In this document: piece after piece, positions 56,690-64,000 of the stretch | How the letters are laid out: each line of letters begins with the position of its first letter | How positions within the stretch are numbered: the first letter of the stretch is position 1 | Assembly: GCA_003216535.1 (NCBI GenBank) | Contig: QCIS01000003.1 | Location: 95,263-159,262, forward strand | From: Prochlorococcus sp. AG-402-N08 | GTDB lineage: Bacteria > Cyanobacteriota > Cyanobacteriia > PCC-6307 > Cyanobiaceae | DNA: 64,000 bases | Reading direction: 5' to 3' | The notes under the pieces: generated by a model | Database searches by the model: none | Seen by the model: only the letters and a program-made list of their open reading frames with translations | What the model was told of the DNA's origin: nothing | Position numbers and translations under genes: made by a program

Positions 56690-58009
56690 ATGAAAGATAT
56701 TAAATGTCCGTCTTGCGGCAAAACTTTCCGAATTGATCCCAGCAGCTTTGAAGAAATACTTCTTCAGATAAAAGATGAGGAATTTCACAAACAAATAAAA
56801 GAAAGACTTCTTTTGGCTGAAGAAGATAATAAAAAAGCTTTGGAGATTTTAAGGCGCGAATTAAAAATAAAGTTAATAGAGCAAAGTCGCATTAAAGAGT
56901 CTGAGATCCAAGCTCTTGAATCTAAATTAAACATGGCTGAAGAAAAAAAAACAAATGCCCTAAATGATTTAAAAAATCAAGCAACAAATAAAATTAATTC
57001 TCTTAATATTGAATTAAACAAGTTAAAGGATGAAATTAAAAACCAGTCTGTAATTACAGAATTATCTTTAAAAAACAAAGTCAATGAAGCTGTTTCTAAT
57101 TTAGAAAAAGAAAACTCATCATTAACAAATTCCATTGAAAAGATGAGGCTTGAACATTCAATTAATGAAAAATTAATTGAAGAAAAGTTTAAAAGCAAAA
57201 TTAGTGAAAGGGACCTGACTATTCAAGAACTGAGAGAAATGAAATCTAGATTATCAACAAAGATGGTTGGGGAAACATTGGAAATCCATTGTGAAACCCA
57301 ATTTAATCTTAATCGTGCCTCTGCATTTAAAAACTCATATTTCGAAAAGGATAATGATGCTACTTCTGGAAGTAAAGGTGACTATATATTTAGAGAATTA
57401 GATGAAAATAAAACTGAAGTCGTATCTATAATGTTTGAGATGAAGAACGAAAGTTTAAATGGAACTAATAAAAGAAAAAACGAAGATTTTTTAAAAGAAT
57501 TAGATAAAGATAGAAGACAAAAATCTTGTGAATATGCAGTGCTCGTTTCGCTTCTAGAACCAGATAGTGAACTATATAATGCAGGCATAGTAGATGTTTC
57601 TCACAGATTCCCAAAGATGTATGTCATAAGACCGCAATTTTTCTTGCCGATTATTTCTCTGCTAAGAAACGCATCTATGGAAACCTTAAAATACAAATCA
57701 CAAATTGATTTAATGAAACGCGAGAATTATGACATAACTAATTTTGAAAGTACTCTTGAGCAATTTAAGAATGCAGTTGGTAAAAATGTTTCACTTGCCC
57801 AAGATAGATTTAATGATGCAATTTCAGAAATTGATAAATCAATAACCCATTTACAAAAAACTAAGGAGGCTTTAATTCTTTCAAAAAAACATCTTTTATC
57901 CGCTGGTAGCAAATCTCAAGATTTAACCGTAAAAAAATTAACTAGAAATAACCCAACTATGAAGAAAAAGTTCAATGATTTAAATAATTTCGAAGATGAA
58001 GTGGCCTAA
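56690..58009 (+). CDS. DUF2130 coiled-coil protein
   Basis: The 439-aa protein starts with a one-half zinc-ribbon motif 'CPSCGKTFRI' (Cys6, Cys9), continues with a long coiled coil (about 25-185) and ends in the DUF2130 domain (about 190-430) with 'GETLEIHCETQFNL', 'GSKGDYIFRE', 'SIMFEMKNES' and 'DKDRRQKSCEYAVLVSLLEP'. The Asp, Glu and Lys in 'GDYIFRE...FEMKNE' look like the D-(E/Q)xK core of PD-(D/E)XK nucleases, though activity is unproven. DUF2130 genes have a patchy spread and are often transferred. Confidence 0.85.
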   Translation: MKDIKCPSCGKTFRIDPSSFEEILLQIKDEEFHKQIKERLLLAEEDNKKALEILRRELKIKLIEQSRIKESEIQALESKLNMAEEKKTNALNDLKNQATNKINSLNIELNKLKDEIKNQSVITELSLKNKVNEAVSNLEKENSSLTNSIEKMRLEHSINEKLIEEKFKSKISERDLTIQELREMKSRLSTKMVGETLEIHCETQFNLNRASAFKNSYFEKDNDATSGSKGDYIFRELDENKTEVVSIMFEMKNESLNGTNKRKNEDFLKELDKDRRQKSCEYAVLVSLLEPDSELYNAGIVDVSHRFPKMYVIRPQFFLPIISLLRNASMETLKYKSQIDLMKRENYDITNFESTLEQFKNAVGKNVSLAQDRFNDAISEIDKSITHLQKTKEALILSKKHLLSAGSKSQDLTVKKLTRNNPTMKKKFNDLNNFEDEVA

Positions 58010-58108
58010 TTAACTGAAAATTTTTTGAAATTAATAATAGTTAAAAATATATTTAATTTTTAATTTATAAATATATTATTAATAATAAATTCCATAGCAG
58101 AGAAAATA

Positions 58109-58390
58109 ATGTCTATCAACACACCAATTTTCACTATTGCCAAAGATCTTAATCTCGAAAGTAATAGAATACTATTAGCCTGCAAGAAACTTGGAATCAA
58201 CGCAAAAGGGGCTACAAAAAGACTAAATAAAGAAGAATTAGAAAAAATTAAGAGTTATTTTGAAACTGGTAAAAATGTATCAGATGAAGTTATTAATTTA
58301 AAAAAAGTTAACGCCAAAAGCAATTCAAAAAAAATTATAGAAAAAGTAAAGATAAACTATTTTGCTAATAGACTTATTCGCAAATCTTAA
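58109..58390 (+). CDS. Free-standing IF2_N-like domain protein
   Basis: The 93-aa protein has at its N-terminus 'IFTIAKDLNLESNRILLACK' and 'LGINAKGATKRLNKEELEKI', which matches the IF2_N module found at the N-terminus of translation initiation factor IF-2 ('ELAKxLxxxxxxLLxxxxxLG'). The tail is Lys/Asn rich and basic, so nucleic-acid or ribosome binding is possible. No GTPase domain follows; the full infB would be elsewhere. Role unknown. Confidence 0.68.
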   Translation: MSINTPIFTIAKDLNLESNRILLACKKLGINAKGATKRLNKEELEKIKSYFETGKNVSDEVINLKKVNAKSNSKKIIEKVKINYFANRLIRKS

Positions 58391-58473
58391 ATAAAACTTA
58401 TTTTTTTAATTACTTAAAAGAATAAGCCACAGAAGAAAAAAATAATAATTTATCATAAGTAAAAATACTTAAA

Positions 58474-58887
58474 ATGACCTTAAGCCAAATTTTAAACTCT
58501 CTTGAAAAATCCTGGCAAAAAGATGATATTCTTTTAAAAATAAAGAATGGGTTAGTTGCAGAAGAGATAGTTAATGAATTTCTTGCAAACAACGAGATAC
58601 AAATTAAGGAATTAAATTCTTTATTAAGACCAGAAGATATTGATTTATTAAATCAAGTAGAACAACTCTCAACTTGCGAATCTAAATTAATAAATAAGAT
58701 TAAAGATTTAAATTATTTAGAAAATAATGAAAATTATGACATAAATAATCAAAAAAAGATTTTGCCATCTAATAGAGTTTCTTTTAACAGAATTAGTTCA
58801 TTCATGATAGTTTGGAGTAACAAATTTGTAGTTATTGCTTTACTAACAATTTCAGCAATAGCTTTATCAAAACAAGCATGGGCATAA
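58474..58887 (+). CDS. Hypothetical tail-anchored membrane protein, 137 aa
   Basis: The first 105 residues are polar and helical ('ILNSLEKSWQKDDILLKIKN', 'ANNEIQIKELNSLLRPEDID'), followed by a C-terminal membrane segment ('FVVIALLTISAIALSKQAWA'), so it is probably tail-anchored with the bulk in the cytoplasm. No known family. It is 83 bases after the IF2_N-like gene and 35 bases before the exonuclease gene, all on the plus strand. Confidence 0.62.
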   Translation: MTLSQILNSLEKSWQKDDILLKIKNGLVAEEIVNEFLANNEIQIKELNSLLRPEDIDLLNQVEQLSTCESKLINKIKDLNYLENNENYDINNQKKILPSNRVSFNRISSFMIVWSNKFVVIALLTISAIALSKQAWA

Positions 58888-58922
58888 TTAGCTAAATTAA
58901 CTGCATTGTAAGAGATGGAGTT

Positions 58923-59909
58923 TTGAGAACTAATCAAGAAAATTTAATTAGATATAAAGATGGAAATCTTTATTGTGAACTTGCAGATATTTGGATTGAT
59001 CCAAGTAAGCCAGTAAAAAGAGCAATAATAACTCATGCTCATTTTGATCACTTTACATTTGGCTGTGAAGAATACATTTCTACTAAGGAGACTGCGATAC
59101 TTCTTAAAGAAAGAGTTGGAGATAATATAAAAATTAAGACTTTTGATTATGGAGAAGAATTCAAGATAAGTGGCATCAATATTTCTTTTCATCCTTCTGG
59201 TCACATCCTTGGATCTAGTCAAATAAGATTTATTTTTGCTGAAGAAAAATGGTTAATTTCAGGTGACTTTAAGCTTCAAAAAGATAAGACTTGCAAACAA
59301 TATGAAATAGTAAAAACTGATTATTTAATAAGCGAATGTACTTTTGGTTTGCCAATATTCAAGTGGGATGAGACTAATAAAATAGCGAATGATATTTCAA
59401 AATGGGTAACTAATTCGCCAGAAAAAACTTCTTTACTTTTCTGCTATTCACTTGGAAAAGCTCAGAGATTGTTAAATGAAATTAGCCAAACAAATTTTAA
59501 AGGTAATATTTATTCCCATGGCAGTATTTACAAAATGAACAACTGTTATAAGGAACTTGGAATTGATATTAAAGATACTACAAAAATAGAAAATAAAATA
59601 AAGATAGATGAACTTAAAGGAAGTCTAATATTATTACCGCCATCTTTAAGTAAAGGTTCTTATCTAAAAAATTTCAAAAATATTCAAACAGCTTTTGCGA
59701 GTGGATGGATGTCAATAAGAGCTCTAAGAAAAAGATCAGGATATGACAAAGGATTTATAATCTCTGATCATGCGGATTGGGATGGAATTTTGGAAGTAGT
59801 AAAAAAGTCTGAAGCAAAAAATATATATTTTCATCATGGGGATAGTGAAGCCTTAAGTAAATATTTAGTAGAAAAGGAATCAATAAATGTCCTTTTATTC
59901 GGTAAATAA
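58923..59909 (+). CDS. Ligase-associated MBL-fold DNA exonuclease
   Basis: The 328-aa metallo-beta-lactamase-fold protein has the metal motif 'ITHAHFDHFTFG' (His38, His40, Asp42, His43), 'SFHPSGHILGSSQIRF', 'WLISGDFKLQ' and the beta-CASP-like end 'FIISDHADWDGIL' and 'YFHHGD'. This matches the ligase-associated exonuclease family (related to SNM1/Pso2). It starts with TTG at 58923. An ATP ligase gene follows two bases after the stop and then an Lhr-like helicase, the conserved repair module. Confidence 0.92.
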   Translation: MRTNQENLIRYKDGNLYCELADIWIDPSKPVKRAIITHAHFDHFTFGCEEYISTKETAILLKERVGDNIKIKTFDYGEEFKISGINISFHPSGHILGSSQIRFIFAEEKWLISGDFKLQKDKTCKQYEIVKTDYLISECTFGLPIFKWDETNKIANDISKWVTNSPEKTSLLFCYSLGKAQRLLNEISQTNFKGNIYSHGSIYKMNNCYKELGIDIKDTTKIENKIKIDELKGSLILLPPSLSKGSYLKNFKNIQTAFASGWMSIRALRKRSGYDKGFIISDHADWDGILEVVKKSEAKNIYFHHGDSEALSKYLVEKESINVLLFGK

Positions 59910-59911
59910 AT

Positions 59912-61552
59912 ATGAGCTTAAAAAAGTTTTCAGAATTATTTGGCGATCTAGATTCAATTAATAGTACAAATAATAAAATTGAAGTTTTAAAGCATTATTT
60001 TTTATCTAATGATCCAATAGATAATTCATGGGCAATATATTTACTAACTGGAAAAAGTAATAAGAGATTTATTAGCGGAAGATATTTAAAAAATCTTTTT
60101 TCTCAAATATATGTATATCCTCAATGGTTAATTGATACATGTTATTTAAAAGTTGGTGATTCTGCTGAGGTAATAACGTTATTACTTAAAAATAAAACTA
60201 ATTCTAGAAAAAAGAAATTATCAAATATAAGTCTCAATGAATTACTAAGCGAAACAATACCTGCATTATCAAAACTTAATGAGGAGGAGAAAAATTTAGA
60301 AATTAAAAATCTTTGGGAAACATTACCTGAAGATAACCATCTAATTTTTAATAAAATTCTTACAGGGACTTTTAGAGTAGGAGTGTCTATCGGATTAATC
60401 ACAAAATCAATATCAAAACTAATTAATATTGAGGAAGAGATTATTTCTCATAGGTTGATGGGTGATTTTAAACCTTCAATTGATTCATATGAATTTTTAA
60501 TCAACAAGAATATCAATCTTCAAGAGTTAAATTCCAAACCATTTCCATTTCTTCTAGCAAATACTATTGAAGATAAAATCTTCAAAAATTCAATAAATGA
60601 ATTTCAATTTGAATGGAAATACGACGGTATAAGAATGCAATTAATTAAAAGATCAGGCAATGTTTCGTTATGGACAAGAGGGCAAGAATTAGTAAATCAA
60701 TCTTTCCCAGAATTAGTAGAGAAAATGTCACATATAAAAGATGATTGTGTTCTTGATGGGGAATTATTAGTTTGGAATTTTAAAGAACAAATTGCCTTTG
60801 ATTTTTCTTTACTTCAAAAAAGAATAAATAGAAAGTCTCCTACTAGATCAATCCAAATAAAATATCCAATTATTTTTATTGCTTATGATCTTTTAGAGAT
60901 TAATGGGAGAGATATAAGAGAAATTAAATTAGAAAATAGAAGAATTGAGTTAGAAAAATATTTTTCAAAATGGCAAATTAAGACTGAGAATAATATCTCT
61001 GATATTTTCAAAATATGTGATTTAATCTTTCCTAAAGATTGGCCTGATGCTTTAACTTATAAAGAAAAATCTCGAGAAAATAATACTGAAGGATTAATAA
61101 TTAAGAAAAAGACTTCTATATACTCCTCTGGCAGAAAGAAAGGTATTTGGTGGAAATACAAGGTTGATCCTATGCAACTGGATGCTGTTCTAATTTACGC
61201 TAAGGGCGGTAGCGGTAGAAGAGCTGGTCTGTATACAGATTACAGTTTTGCATTATGGAAAGACAAAGAATTAATTAAATTTGCAAGTGCATATTCTGGT
61301 TTAACTAATATTGAGATTAAAGAGCTAGATAAATGGATAAGAAAAAATACAATAGAAAAATTTGGTCCTGTTCGATCGTTAAAACCAGAAATGGTATTCG
61401 AAATATCTTTTGAGAAAATACAAATTTCTAAACGTCATAAGTCAGGCATAGCAGTACGATTTCCAAGAATAACAAAATGGAGAAAAGATAAAAAAATTAA
61501 TGATGCAGATAGCCTAGAGAATGCTTATGAACTAATGAAAAAAATATCATGA
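59912..61552 (+). CDS. ATP-dependent DNA ligase (module-associated)
   Basis: The 546-aa ligase has an N-terminal DNA-binding domain (about 1-205), the adenylation motif I 'FEWKYDGIRMQL' with nucleophile Lys236, motif III 'CVLDGELLVW', motif IV 'EGLIIKKKTSIY', motif V 'WWKYKVDPMQLDAVLIYA' and an OB-fold end ('VFEISFEKIQISKRHKSGIA'). It is separate from the NAD-dependent replication ligase LigA and acts in repair. Its stop overlaps the helicase ATG (ATGA), and it starts two bases after the exonuclease gene. Confidence 0.95.
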   Translation: MSLKKFSELFGDLDSINSTNNKIEVLKHYFLSNDPIDNSWAIYLLTGKSNKRFISGRYLKNLFSQIYVYPQWLIDTCYLKVGDSAEVITLLLKNKTNSRKKKLSNISLNELLSETIPALSKLNEEEKNLEIKNLWETLPEDNHLIFNKILTGTFRVGVSIGLITKSISKLINIEEEIISHRLMGDFKPSIDSYEFLINKNINLQELNSKPFPFLLANTIEDKIFKNSINEFQFEWKYDGIRMQLIKRSGNVSLWTRGQELVNQSFPELVEKMSHIKDDCVLDGELLVWNFKEQIAFDFSLLQKRINRKSPTRSIQIKYPIIFIAYDLLEINGRDIREIKLENRRIELEKYFSKWQIKTENNISDIFKICDLIFPKDWPDALTYKEKSRENNTEGLIIKKKTSIYSSGRKKGIWWKYKVDPMQLDAVLIYAKGGSGRRAGLYTDYSFALWKDKELIKFASAYSGLTNIEIKELDKWIRKNTIEKFGPVRSLKPEMVFEISFEKIQISKRHKSGIAVRFPRITKWRKDKKINDADSLENAYELMKKIS

Positions 61553-64000
61553 AAAATATTACGAAAAATAATAAACAAAATAATTTAAGTTCTAAAATTA
61601 AACAGTTTTTCTCCACAAATGGATGGGAGCCACTACCCTATCAGATCGAATCTTGGGAAGCATTTTTAAATGGAGAGAGTGGAATAATACAAGTGCCTAC
61701 TGGATGCGGCAAAACTTATGCTGCATTAATGGGACCTCTATCAAAGATAGAAGATCCCAAGAATAATAAAAGTGTGAATATATTATTAATAACCCCTTTA
61801 AAAGCACTAAGTAGAGATCTAAAAAATTCCATACAATTAGCAGCTTTGCATTTTAATAAAGAAATCACTGTTGAAATTAGGAACGGGGATACAACCCCAT
61901 ATGAAAAGAAAAAGCAACTAGCTAAACCACCAAATATTCTTATTACCACTCCAGAGTCTTTATCTCTTTTACTTTCTAATAAAGAATCTAATAATCTGTT
62001 CAAGGAGTTGTCATCAATAATTATTGATGAATGGCATGAATTGATGGGTAGTAAAAGAGGAAACCAGTGCGAGTTATCTTTAAGTTGGCTAAGAGGTAAT
62101 ATAAAAAATTTACAAATTTGGGCAATGTCTGCAACTATTGGAAATATTGAAGAAGCAGCAAGAGCAATAGTTGGGATGAGCGCTATTAATCCCAAAATTA
62201 TAAGTACAAATATTCAAAAAGAGATCGAAATTATAAGTGTTTTACCAGAGGAGGAAACTACCTTTCCATGGAGTGGGCATCTTGGGATTAGAAGTCATTC
62301 TTCACTATTAAAAATCCTAGATAAAAATAAAAGCACCTTATTATTCACCAATACGAGAAATCAATCTGAAAGATGGTATCAATGTCTTAAATTTTGTCTC
62401 CCAGAGATGGAAGACAAAATTGCACTTCATCACGGCTCCCTGGATAAAGAAGATAGAAAAAGAGTTGAAGAAGGGGTTAAAGACGGATTAATAAAATGGG
62501 TAGTCTGCACCAGCTCGTTAGATTTGGGAGTTGACTTCCAACCTGTAGATCAAATAGTTCAAATTGGTAGTGCAAAGAATTTAGCTAGACTTATCCAAAG
62601 AGCGGGAAGAAGTGCTCATAGACCAGGTGGAAAATCAAAAATAATTTTTATGCCTACTAATTCCTTAGAGTTATTAGAGATTAGTGCAATGAGAAGAATA
62701 ATAAAAAGTGGTATATCTGAGGAAATTAGACTTCCTGAATTATCATATGATGTGCTTCTACAACATCTAATAAGTTTGGCATGTGGAAATGGCTTTGATC
62801 CGAAAATTGAGAAAGAAAGAATTAAAAATTGCTGGAGTTATAGAAACTTAAAAGATCAAGATTGGAATTGGTGTCTTGACTTTTTAGAATATGGAGGAAA
62901 ATGTCTTAAAGCATACCCAAAATATAAAAAGATAGTTAAAGAAGAATCACAAAATAATAATGAAAACTTTAAATATTTTGTAAAAGACAAATCTTTAATA
63001 AGAATGCATAAGTTCAATATTGGGACAATTACAAGTGACAAATTTGTGAATGTCAAATATATGAAAGGTAAATCTTTAGGTAATTTAGAGGAGAATTTTG
63101 CTTCAAAATTAAATCCCGGGGATACATTTTACTTTGCCGGTAAAATGCTTCAATTTGTAAGAATCAGAGATATGATTTTATACGTTAAAAAATCAACAAA
63201 AAAAAGTTCTCTAATTCCTGCATGGGTTGGAGGTCAAATGGCAATTTCTGATCTACTTTGTGAAAGTTTGAGAAAAGAAATAGATATATGCCATAAATTA
63301 GAAAATTATGATTACTTAAATCCTGAACTCAATTCATTACATCCAATATTGAAGAAACAAAAGGTTCTTTCAAATATCCCAAAGAAAGATGAATTCCTTA
63401 TGGAAATATATAAAACCAAGGAGTTATCAAATCTTTTTGTTTTTACACTTGATGGAAAATTTGTAAATGAAGGAATTGCATTTCTATGGGCTTTGAGATT
63501 GGCAAAATTAAAACAAGCTACATTTAATATTACTGCTAATGATTTTGGATTCAGCTTAACAACCTCAGAGGATTATGATTTTTCGATAATAAAAAAAGAA
63601 GCTGATTACTTTTTGGATAACCAAAAGTTAGAAGAAGATCTAGAAAATGCAATTAATTTTTCAGAATTAACAAAACGTAGATTTAAAAATATTGCCCAAA
63701 TAAGTGGACTAGTAAATCAAAATAATCCAACCAAAACAAAAACTTCTTCTCAACTTCAAATAAGTTCAAGTCTTTTCTACGATGTCTTCACTAAATATGA
63801 AGAAGGCCATCTTTTGATAAAACAATCAAATCAAGAAGTAAAAGAATATCAATTAGAAAATAAAAGGATATCTAGATCATTAGAAAGATTAAAAAATTTA
63901 AAAATAATATTAAATGAGATAAAAACTCCAACTCCTTTTGCTTTTCCTTTATTAGTCGAGAGACTTAAAAATACTTTAAGCAATGAACCAATAGAAAAAA
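61549..64000 (+). CDS. lhr: Ligase-associated Lhr-like DEXH helicase (3' partial)
   Basis: This gene is missing from the ORF track because it has no stop before the window end. ATG at 61549 overlaps the ligase stop; about 817 codons are visible and stay open to base 64000. Motifs: Walker A 'QVPTGCGKTYAALM' (48-61), Walker B 'IIIDEWHELMGSKRG', motif III 'WAMSATIGN', and motif VI region 'LARLIQRAGRSAHRPGG', then the Lhr-specific C-terminal part ending near 'KTPTPFAFPLLVERL'. That end pattern is typical of the family, so only a few residues should be missing. It probably unwinds DNA for the exonuclease and ligase. Confidence 0.94.
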   Translation, partial: MKNITKNNKQNNLSSKIKQFFSTNGWEPLPYQIESWEAFLNGESGIIQVPTGCGKTYAALMGPLSKIEDPKNNKSVNILLITPLKALSRDLKNSIQLAALHFNKEITVEIRNGDTTPYEKKKQLAKPPNILITTPESLSLLLSNKESNNLFKELSSIIIDEWHELMGSKRGNQCELSLSWLRGNIKNLQIWAMSATIGNIEEAARAIVGMSAINPKIISTNIQKEIEIISVLPEEETTFPWSGHLGIRSHSSLLKILDKNKSTLLFTNTRNQSERWYQCLKFCLPEMEDKIALHHGSLDKEDRKRVEEGVKDGLIKWVVCTSSLDLGVDFQPVDQIVQIGSAKNLARLIQRAGRSAHRPGGKSKIIFMPTNSLELLEISAMRRIIKSGISEEIRLPELSYDVLLQHLISLACGNGFDPKIEKERIKNCWSYRNLKDQDWNWCLDFLEYGGKCLKAYPKYKKIVKEESQNNNENFKYFVKDKSLIRMHKFNIGTITSDKFVNVKYMKGKSLGNLEENFASKLNPGDTFYFAGKMLQFVRIRDMILYVKKSTKKSSLIPAWVGGQMAISDLLCESLRKEIDICHKLENYDYLNPELNSLHPILKKQKVLSNIPKKDEFLMEIYKTKELSNLFVFTLDGKFVNEGIAFLWALRLAKLKQATFNITANDFGFSLTTSEDYDFSIIKKEADYFLDNQKLEEDLENAINFSELTKRRFKNIAQISGLVNQNNPTKTKTSSQLQISSSLFYDVFTKYEEGHLLIKQSNQEVKEYQLENKRISRSLERLKNLKIILNEIKTPTPFAFPLLVERLKNTLSNEPIEK

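Noticed and set aside
58944-59222. 92-aa ORF antisense to the exonuclease gene
   Set aside because: Opposite strand of a conserved metal-binding domain; basic, Cys/Phe-rich translation with no family.
61716-62195. 159-aa ORF antisense to the helicase
   Set aside because: The plus strand here encodes clear helicase motifs; the minus frame has no recognisable features.
1-64000. tRNA genes, rRNA genes, CRISPR arrays, insertion sequences or prophage
   Set aside because: None could be seen by reading intergenic regions for T-loop-like motifs, repeats or transposase/integrase proteins; a tRNAscan or Rfam run would be decisive.

Overview
The window is very AT-rich, gene-dense DNA with short intergenic gaps. 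It carries an oxygenic phototroph gene set: petN, chlP, pcyA, sipA, psb29/thf1, Calvin-cycle genes and DevBCA. Gene content, small gene sizes, AT bias and a phosphoribulokinase of the proteobacterial type all point to a streamlined marine picocyanobacterium, most probably high-light-adapted Prochlorococcus. This is judged from protein recognition, not from a search; the strain cannot be fixed.

Layout. (1) 1-9.1 kb, all plus: a 5'-truncated GNAT-like protein, ruvX, a DUF3727 protein, a YqeG-type HAD phosphatase, proB, lpxD, leuB, prk, accD, a secreted hypothetical and a Gfo/Idh/MocA oxidoreductase. (2) 9.2-11.5 kb: class I and class II fructose-bisphosphate aldolases in tandem, ended by a bidirectional terminator. 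(3) 11.6-14.4 kb, minus: purQ, purS, an orphan DnaJ-type zinc-finger peptide, cobW and a lumenal pentapeptide protein. (4) 14.5-17.1 kb, plus: a degenerate UPRTase-like protein, a small membrane protein and ilvD. (5) 17.1-24.1 kb, minus: an unknown gene, CIA30, pgl, gnd, glgC, hemA and glpX, with rpe divergent. This gathers the oxidative pentose-phosphate pathway, glycogen synthesis, the tetrapyrrole entry step and Calvin-cycle regeneration. (6) 25-41 kb, mixed: ccsA, lptB, DUF309, typA, two M15 peptidases, chlP, glyS, sir, recG, an unknown ORF, tsf and rpsB. (7) 41.2-51.9 kb: a glycosyltransferase, a 49-aa basic protein, devA/devC/devB, pcyA, an M16 peptidase pair, sipA, ftsH, clpP and thf1.

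(8) 52-58.9 kb is different in character. It starts with petN, which overlaps a 46-aa membrane peptide, and a DUF2103 protein. A run of about fifteen small, mostly unrecognised ORFs on both strands follows, including a lipoprotein, membrane peptides, a ribbon-helix-helix-like protein, a DUF2130 protein and a free-standing IF2_N-like domain. This looks like an accessory or fast-evolving segment. (9) 58.9-64 kb: the ligase-associated repair module (MBL-fold exonuclease, ATP-dependent DNA ligase, Lhr-like helicase). The helicase runs off the right edge and is absent from the supplied ORF track.

The most interesting non-coding signal is in the rpsB leader (41104-41180, minus). Two perfect helices of 8 and 9 bp are interleaved as in an H-type pseudoknot, and the downstream one is followed by a T-run, which suggests an S2 autoregulatory or attenuator RNA. 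A perfect 13-bp palindrome lies between glpX and rpe. No tRNA, rRNA, CRISPR array or insertion sequence was seen. No stretch over 300 bases lacks a gene once the small ORFs are counted.
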